This document shows positions 6,764 through 14,000 of a stretch of DNA of 15,076 nucleotides, piece by piece. The DNA is from DATEOR01 sp036279015. GTDB taxonomy: Bacteria > Actinomycetota > Thermoleophilia > Gaiellales > Gaiellaceae. A program made the translations under genes and the position numbers. The notes beneath the pieces are model-generated. The model did not search any database, was not told where the DNA came from, and worked only from the letters and a program-made list of their open reading frames with translations. Numbering within the stretch: the stretch's first letter is position 1; the number at the start of each line of letters is the position of its first letter. Location of the stretch: contig DASUJY010000032.1 in the NCBI GenBank assembly GCA_036279015.1, forward strand, positions 1 through 15,076. The letters run 5' to 3'.

Positions 6764-7492
6764 ATGCGGCGCGTACAGGTGCTCGCGCTCGTCCTCGTCG
6801 CGCTCACGACGACCATCGCCGCAGGCTGCTCGGGCGTCGACGCGCAGAAGACACAGACGATCCTCGACGGGTCGACGGGCGCGATGGCCAAGGTGAAGTC
6901 CATCTCGTTCGCCATGCGGATGTGGACGTCCGGTGGCCCCGAGGGAACCGACTTCACCGTCCTCATGCACGGCGGCGGCTACGAGAAGGGAAAGCGCGCG
7001 GGCGAGGCCTACGTGACCATGAGCTCGGAGGATCTGCCCGGCGTCGGCTCGATGACGGTCGTGACGAAGCGCGGCGCAGTCTTCGTCAGGGCAGGAGGCA
7101 GCTGGACGCGCGTCCAGGTCCCGGCGGGAACCTCGTCGGCCGACCCGCTGGCGGGCTTCGACCTCACCCGGTACGTGACCGACGTGCGGGTCGAAGAAGG
7201 CGTCTCCCTCGGCGGCGAGCCGATGGATCGGATCACCGGCGTCGTCGACACCTCCGCAGCTCTCGACGGTCTCCTCGGAACCCTCGGCGGAACGGGCATG
7301 GCGGGCCTCGGCGACGCGTCCGACGCCCTGGGCGACATTCGCGTCGTCCTCTACGTCTCCGAGACGACCCACCTGCCGATGCGGACGCTCGTCGACATGC
7401 CGATCGAGGTCGCCGACCAGAAGATCGTCATGCATCTCGATCTCGTCCTGACGAGCGTCGACAAGCGGGTCGCCATCCCCTCTGTGGGCTAG
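6764..7492 (+). CDS. LppX/LprAFG-like exported lipoprotein
   Basis: The protein has 242 residues. The N-terminus is a lipoprotein signal peptide: MRR, a hydrophobic core (residues 5-19) and the lipobox IAAGC, with Cys22 as the lipidated residue. The mature part has alternating short strands (VKSISFAMRM, FTVLMHGGGYEK, EAYVTMSS, MTVVTKRGAVFVRAGGSWTRV) and later RVVLYVSETTHLPMRTLVDMPIE. This resembles the open beta-barrel of LppX/LprG/LolA-like proteins, which carry lipids or sense hydrophobic ligands in actinobacterial envelopes. The family call rests on overall pattern, not on a unique motif, and the ligand is unknown. A Gly/Leu-rich segment (about residues 168-188) is an unusual insertion. 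It sits 25 bases before the cobalamin adenosyltransferase gene, with no evident functional link. Confidence 0.75.
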   Translation: MRRVQVLALVLVALTTTIAAGCSGVDAQKTQTILDGSTGAMAKVKSISFAMRMWTSGGPEGTDFTVLMHGGGYEKGKRAGEAYVTMSSEDLPGVGSMTVVTKRGAVFVRAGGSWTRVQVPAGTSSADPLAGFDLTRYVTDVRVEEGVSLGGEPMDRITGVVDTSAALDGLLGTLGGTGMAGLGDASDALGDIRVVLYVSETTHLPMRTLVDMPIEVADQKIVMHLDLVLTSVDKRVAIPSVG

Positions 7493-7501
7493 CGGGCGGC
7501 C

Positions 7502-7507
7502 TATACT
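7502..7507 (+). promoter_or_regulatory. Candidate -10 box (TATACT) for the adenosyltransferase gene
   Basis: TATACT is a close match to the -10 consensus and stands out in this GC-rich DNA. It ends ten bases before the ATG at 7518, so the transcript would have a leader of only a few bases. No -35 box or Shine-Dalgarno sequence is obvious. A promoter here would let this gene be expressed apart from the lipoprotein gene. Confidence 0.45.
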
Positions 7508-7517
7508 CGCCGCGTCG

Positions 7518-8099
7518 ATGAGCCGACGCCGCGACGAGCCCGTGCGCCTGACGAAGATCTACACGCGCGCGGGCGACAAGGGTGAGACGAGCCTCGGCGA
7601 CGGCGCCCGCGTTCCCAAGACGGACCTGCGGATCGCGGCCTACGGTACGGTCGACGAGCTCAACTCGTTCCTCGGGCTGGCGCTCGCCGCTCCAGATCTA
7701 GCGGACGAGTTCCGGCCCTGGCTCGCCCAGGTGCAGAACGACCTCTTCGACGTCGGCGCCGACCTCTCCGTCCCGCTCGAGGACGAGAAGAAGGAGCGGC
7801 TGCGGGTGCGCCAGGAACAGGTCGACCGGCTGGAAGAGCTCTGCGATCTGGTGAACGAGCGGCTCGAGCCGCTCAGGAGCTTCGTGCTGCCCGGAGGAGG
7901 CGAGGCGGCTGCGCGCCTGCATGTCGCCCGCTCGGTCTCCAGGCGAGGCGAGCGCGCGGCGGTGGCGCTTGCGGAGAAGGAGGCGGTCAACCCGGCGGCG
8001 CTCGCCTACCTCAACCGGCTTTCCGACCTCCTCTTCATCCTCGCGCGCGCATCGATCGCGGGCGAGGAGCCGCTCTGGAAGCCCGGCGGCCCGGGCTAG
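7518..8099 (+). CDS. pduO: PduO-type ATP:cob(I)alamin adenosyltransferase
   Basis: This 193-residue enzyme transfers the adenosyl group of ATP to cob(I)alamin to make coenzyme B12. Family signatures are all present: the ATP-binding N-terminal TKIYTRAGDKGETSLGDG (12-29), AYGTVDELNSFLG (41-53), FVLPGGGEAAARLHVARS (122-139) followed by RRGER (142-146), and the C-terminal LNRLSDLLFILAR (165-177). Length is normal for a stand-alone PduO/MmaB enzyme. The product serves B12-dependent mutases such as methylmalonyl-CoA mutase, which would fit the neighbouring acyl-CoA genes, but no mutase gene is in this window. The symbol could equally be given as cobO-like or mmaB. The gene ends tail-to-tail with the giant - strand gene; TAG at 8097-8099 is half of a shared CTAG. 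Confidence 0.95.
   Translation: MSRRRDEPVRLTKIYTRAGDKGETSLGDGARVPKTDLRIAAYGTVDELNSFLGLALAAPDLADEFRPWLAQVQNDLFDVGADLSVPLEDEKKERLRVRQEQVDRLEELCDLVNERLEPLRSFVLPGGGEAAARLHVARSVSRRGERAAVALAEKEAVNPAALAYLNRLSDLLFILARASIAGEEPLWKPGGPG
8096..8099. other. Shared CTAG stop palindrome of two convergent genes
   Basis: CTAG gives TAG at 8097-8099 for the + strand adenosyltransferase gene and TAG at 8098-8096 for the - strand giant gene. The two coding regions overlap by these four bases. No intrinsic terminator is visible for either gene near this point. Confidence 0.9.
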
Positions 8100-11000
8100 C
8101 GGAACAGCCTGCGGAAGGCGGCGACGGCGGCGCGCATCAGGCGCTCGTCCCAGAAGAGGATCGAGCCGTCGAAGCTCTCCGACTTGCGGACCGGTGCGAG
8201 CACGCGGCGCCGGGCTCGGACGACCATCGCTCCGGCTCCTCCGAAGAGAGCCGCCAGAAGCGCGAGGCCCGCCGTGCGGCGGGCGCTCGAGACCTCGGTG
8301 GGGGAGAAGCCTTCGCGATCGGCGGTGGCGGCCGCGGCGTCGGTCGAGGCGTCGGGCTCGGGCGGATCGGCCTCGGCGGCCGGTGCCGCCGCGGGGGACG
8401 GCGTCGCGCTCGGGAAGGTCGTCGGAGTCGGCGAGGGCGACAGGATGTAGGTCGTGCCCGGCGAGGAAGGCGGCGTCGTGCCCGGGAGCGGCGTGGCGCG
8501 CGAGTTCTTCTTCCGTGGCCCCTTCGAGACCTTGAGCGGGACGGCGCTTCCCTTGGGGACGAGCCCCTTCTTCGTCGCCGTGACGACCCGGCCCTTGCCG
8601 AGGCTCGAGAAGACGTACACGACCTTGCCCGCCTTCAGGCCGCGATTCTTGAGCGCCGACTTCGCCGTTGCGAGCGTGAGCCTGGCAGTCTTCGGGACGA
8701 CGACCAGCGCCCGGGTCTTCGTGCTCACGTTGCCGGCCGCGTCGCGCGCCGCCACCTGGAAGGTGCGCTTGTCCTTCAGGGAGAACTTGCCGACGTCGGC
8801 CGAGAGCGTCGAGGCGTCCACGGTCCGGACGAGCTTCCCGCGTGCGTACACGAGGTAGGCGTCTACGAGTCCGCTGTTGTCGGTCGAGGCCTTCCAGCTG
8901 AGGACGAGCCGTCCTCCGGACGACTTGCCCTTGAAGCCGGCCGGCTTCGTCGGCTTCACGAGGTCGCGGAGGAGAGAGAAGCTCCCGCTCTCGCGCGTGA
9001 GCACGTGGATCGTGTCGCCGTCCTTGTAGAAACCTTTCTGCCAGCCGGACGGGAGCGTCGTGCCGGGCACGCGCGCGAAGGGCTGCCAGTCCGAGCCGTC
9101 GAGCTTGGCGGGAACCGTCATCCCGGCGCCGTTCGTCAGCGTCAGCTCGAGCGGCTGGTCGAAGCCCGTGACCATTCCCCCGGTGAGCGCCCAGTAGCCC
9201 GACAGGTCGTAGATGTCTCCGACCGCCTCGAAGCCCGTGGAGACCGCGCCGGCCGGCCGCGGGTCGAGACGGGCGACGAGCCAGTCGCCGGCCGGGGCCC
9301 CACTCCAGGCGCCCGCGGGGACGGTGAGCTGGCCGGTGCCGTTCGTCGCGGCGAGCGTCGTCGCCGGAGAGGTCCAGGAGTTCTTCTCGATGTACGGGTA
9401 GTTGCCGTCGCCCGGATCGGCGCTCAGGACGGTGAAGTGGACGCGGATCGGGGTGCAGTTGCCGGCCGCGTCCTCGAGCTCGCCGGCGAGCGTGTGCGGC
9501 CCCTCGGCGAAGGCCTGCGTGAAGGTGAAGGTCGAGCCGGCGACGACTCCGACGGCGACCGAGCCGTCGACTGTCGCGTTGGCGAGACGGGCCAGGCTCT
9601 CGTCCGCCGTCACGGTGACGGATCCGGCCGCAGCGACCTTGGAGCCGTCGGCGGGCGTGGAGGAGGAGAGCGCGGGCGCGGTGTTGTCCACCCGCCGGTC
9701 GGTGACGGCGGCCGAGATCGTGGAGTTGCCCGCGTTGTCGGTGACGACGACCCGCAGGTCGTAGAACCCGTCCGCGACCGCGGTCGTGTCCCAGCTTGCG
9801 GCCGTCCCCGTCCACGTGCCGGCGCCTGCGGGCGAGCGCTGGTAGGTGACGCTCGCGACACCGGAGCCGCCGTCCGTGGCCGTCGAGGTGAGGCCGACGG
9901 TTCCGCTCAGGTTCGGGCCGGGGTCGTCCAAAATCGCCCCGGGGGTGGTGTTGTCGACGAGGCGGTCCTCGATCGCGGTCGAGGCCGACGTGTTGTTCGC
10001 GTTGTCGGTGACCACGATGCGCAGGTCGTAGAGGCCGTCCGCGACGGAGGTCGTGTCCCAGGAGGCCGTGTACGGGGCGCTCGCGTCCGTCGAGATCTCG
10101 CTCCAGGATCCGGCGTCGGCCGCCGAGACCTCGAAGGCGACCTGCTGGACGCCGACGCCGCCGTCGCTCGGGGAGGCGGAGAGGCCGACGGTGCCGCTCA
10201 GCGGGCTGCCGGGGTCGGAGAGACCGCCGCCCGGTGCGGTCGCGTCGATCGTCCACGTGTAGGCCGCAGCGCTTCCGTCCGTGTTGCCCGCCGCGTCGGT
10301 CGCCTTCACCTTGAAGGTGTGGCTGCCGTCGGCGAGGCCGGCGTAGGAGGCCGGGCTCGTGCAGGCGGAGGAACCGCCGCCGTCGAGCTCGCACTCGAAG
10401 GTCGAGCCGGCCTCGTCGGAGTCGAAGTCGAAGTCGGGGCTCGTCGAGGCGCTCGGATCGGAGGGGTTGCTCGTGATCGAGGTGTTCGGTGCGGCGGTGT
10501 CGACCGTCCACGTGTAGCTCTGCGGAGCGACCTCGCCGTTGCCGGCCTGGTCGGTCGCCTCGACCTCGAAGGTGTGGCTGCCGTCGGCGAGGCCGGCGTA
10601 GGAGGCCGGGCTCGTGCAGGCGGAGAAGGCACCGCCGTCGAGGCGGCACTGGAAGGTGGAGCCGCCCTCGCTCGCCGAGAAGTCGAAGCTCGCACCGGTG
10701 GCGTTCGTCGGATCTGCCGGGGCCGAGTCGATCGAGCTGACCGGGCGAATGCGGTCGATCTCGACGTTCACGACGTCCTCGCCTGTGCTCGAGGCGACAT
10801 CGGTCGCGACGGCGCGGAGAGCCGCGTTCCCGTCGGCCGGGAGCGGCCAGGCCGCGGTATACGGAGCGGTTGTGTCGGGCGCGCCGAGCGAGACCCAGCT
10901 CCCGCTCGAGCAGTCGGAGCTCGCGTCCGTGCAGGCGAAGAACTCGACGCCGGAGACGTCGCTGTCGGGGCTCGTGGCGACGATCGTGAAGGGGTCGGCG

Positions 11001-14000
11001 TCCGCGAGGTTGACGAACCCGGACGGCGCGGTGATCGAGACGGTGGGGGCGCCGGCGTTCACGACCCACGTGTAGGAGGCCGGGGAGCCGTCCGTGTTTC
11101 CGACGGAATCGGTCGCGCGCACCTCGAAGGTGTGGCTGCCCTCGCCGAGGCCGGCATAGCCCTGGGGGCTCGTGCACGTCGAGAGGCCGCCGCCGTCGAG
11201 CTCGCACTCGAAGGTGGAGCCGCCCTCGCTCGCCGAGAACTCGAAGGACGCGCTCGGGCTCGCGTCGGGATCCGGCGGGACGACGTCGATCGTCGTCTCG
11301 GGGGCGGTCGTGTCGACGGTCCACGTGCGCTGGGCCGGGCTCGCATCCGTGTTGCCCGCCGCGTCGGTCGCGTGCACCTTGAAGGTGTGGCTGCCGTCGG
11401 CGAGGCCGGCGAAGGAGGCCGGGCTCGTGCAGGCAGAGAAGCCGCCGCCGTCGAGCTCGCACTCGAAGGTCGAGCCGGCCTCGTCGGAGTCGAAGCCGAA
11501 GTCGGCGTCGGCCGAGCCGGACGGGTCGGAGGGCGAGGAGTCGATGGTCGTCTGCGGCGCAGCCGTATCGACCGTCCACGTGAACTGCGCGGGAGTCGGG
11601 TCGACATTGCCGCCGCCGTCGGTGGCGCGCACCTTGAAGGTGTGGCTGCCCTCGGAGAGGCCGGCGTAGGAGGCCGGGCTCGCGCAGGCGGAGAAGCCGC
11701 CGCCGTCGAGCTCGCACTCGAACGTCGAGCCGGCCTCGTCGGAGTCGAAGGTGAAGCTCGCGCCCGTCGCATTCGTCGGGTCGCCCGGCGTCGAGTCGAT
11801 GGTCGTCTCAGGGGCGCCGGCGTCGACCTTGACGAAGTTGGCGGAGGTGAAGGTGGTCTCGTTGCCGACGTTGTCGGAGATGCGGTAGCGGTACTGGGCG
11901 CAGGTGTCGGTCGGGACGGTGTCGGGGCTGGTGACGGTGCTCCAGGCGCCGGCGAAGGCGTCGCAGGTTCCGTCGGTTAGGTCGGAGGTGCGCCGTTCGA
12001 GGATGCCGCTTGTGGCGTCGATGCCGGAGAGCGGGTCGTTGCCGTCGGCGGTCGTGATGGTGATCTGGCCGTCGGCGTCGTAGCCGTCGGCGTAGTCGAC
12101 CGAGCCGCCCGCGGGAGCGTTGTCGTCGGCGGTGACGTCGAAGTCGCCCGTTGAGCTGTTGCCCGCGGCGTCGAAGACGGTGACTGTCTGCGAGCCCGAG
12201 AGGCCGCCGAGCGCGTAGGTCGCCTCGTACGGAGCGGCGAAGTCGTCGACGCCGCCGGGGAAGCGCACCCGGTCGACGCCCGAGAGCGGGTCGTTCGAGG
12301 TCGCCCCGACGGTGTAGGTGCCGGTCTCGCCGCTCTTCACATAGATCGTCGTGCCGGAGACGTGCGCGAAGGGGCTCGACTCCGTCAGCGTGACCGTCGG
12401 AGCGACCGGAGCGGTGAGGTCGATGCGGATCGGCGTGCCGGCCGTCTGGACGGGCTCCGCGTTGCCGACGCGGTCGACCGAGAAGTACTTGACGGTGTAG
12501 ACGCCGTTCGTCGTCAGGTCGACGCTCGTCCCCTCATCCGAGCTCGTCGTCGGGGTCGAGCCGTCGGTCGTGTAGTACGTGGCGGCGACGCCCGAGTCGG
12601 CGTCGCTCGGCGAGAGCGTCACCGTCACCGGAGCGTTATGCCAGCCGGAGCCGATCGCGCCGGTGTCGTCCGTCGTCGCCGGACCGGTCGTGTCCGGCGT
12701 GACCGTGAAGGTGTCGGAGGCGGTGAGGCCTGCGTTCGAGTAGGCGGTGACGGTTTGCGGGCCGGAGAGGTCGCCGAAGGCGTAGGTCGTGGCGTAGGGG
12801 CTGGTGGCGTCGTCGATGGCGCCCGGGAAGCGGATCTTCTCGATCCCGGACTGGGCGTCGGAGCTCGTCGCCTCGACGTCGTAGCTTCCGCTCTGGCCCG
12901 TGTTGACGAAGACGGTCTGGCCGGACACGACCGCGTAGGCGCTCGATTCGGAGAGCGTGATCGCGGGCGCGGCGGGCGCGCTCGTGTCCACCTTGACGAC
13001 GTTGGCGGAGGTGTAGGTGGTTTCGTTGCCGACGTTGTCGGAGATGCGGTAGCGGTACTGGGCGCAGGTGTCGGTGGCGACTGTGTCGGGGCTGGTGACG
13101 GTGTCCCAGGCGCCGGCGAAGGTGTCGCAGGTTCCGCCTGTGAGGTCGGAGGTGCGCCGTTCGAGGATGCCGGTGGAGGCGTCGATGCCGGAGAGCGGGT
13201 CGTTGCCGTCGGCGGTCGTGATGGTGATCTGGCCGTCGGCGTCGTAGCCGTCGGCGTAGTCGACCGAGCCGCCCGCGGGAGCAGCGGTGTCGGACACCAC
13301 TGAGAAGCTCGACTGGCTCGTCAGACCGGCGTTGTTGCGCGCGGTAACGTCCTGCGAGCCGGAAAGGTCGCCGAAGGAGTACGAGGCCTCGTAGGGGCTC
13401 GTCGCGTCGTCCTGGCCGTCCGGGAAGGAGACCTTGTCGATGCCCGACTCGCCGTCGGTGGTGACAGCGGTGACGTCATACGTGCCGCTCTCGTCCTCGT
13501 TGAGGTAGATCGTCTGGCCCGAGACGAAGGCTGACGCGCTCGACTCGGCCAGCGTCAGTGCCGGCGCTGACGGCGCGCTCGTGTCCACGAGTACGACGTC
13601 GCTCGAGGTGTAGATCGCCTCGTTGCCGACGCGGTCGAAGACCCGGTAGCGATACTGCGCGCAGAGCCCGGAGGCGACCGTGTCGGGGCTCGCGACGGTC
13701 GTCCAGCCGCCGGCGAAGGCGGCGCACGAGCCGTCGCCGAGCACGACGGTGCGCCGCTCGAGGATGCCCGAGGAAGCGTCGACTCCGGCGCCGGTGTCGT
13801 TCCCGTCCGCGCTCGTGACCACGACCGATCCGTCCAGGTCGTAGCCGTCCGTGTAGGAGACCGAGCCGCCCGACGGGGCGGTGACGTCGCGGACGATGCC
13901 GAAGACGTCGTTCGTCTGGTTGCCGGCCGAGTCGGTCACGACCACGGTCTGGCCGAGAGGCGCCGATCCGCTCGCGGTCGTGAAGGTGTAGGTGTTCGAG

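Noticed and set aside
9005..11980. A 991-codon open frame on the + strand opposite the repeat gene
   Set aside because: Its translation is a low-complexity Arg/Gly/Val/Ala series without domains and mirrors the repeat units on the other strand. In DNA this GC-rich, the antisense frame of a long gene stays open by codon bias.
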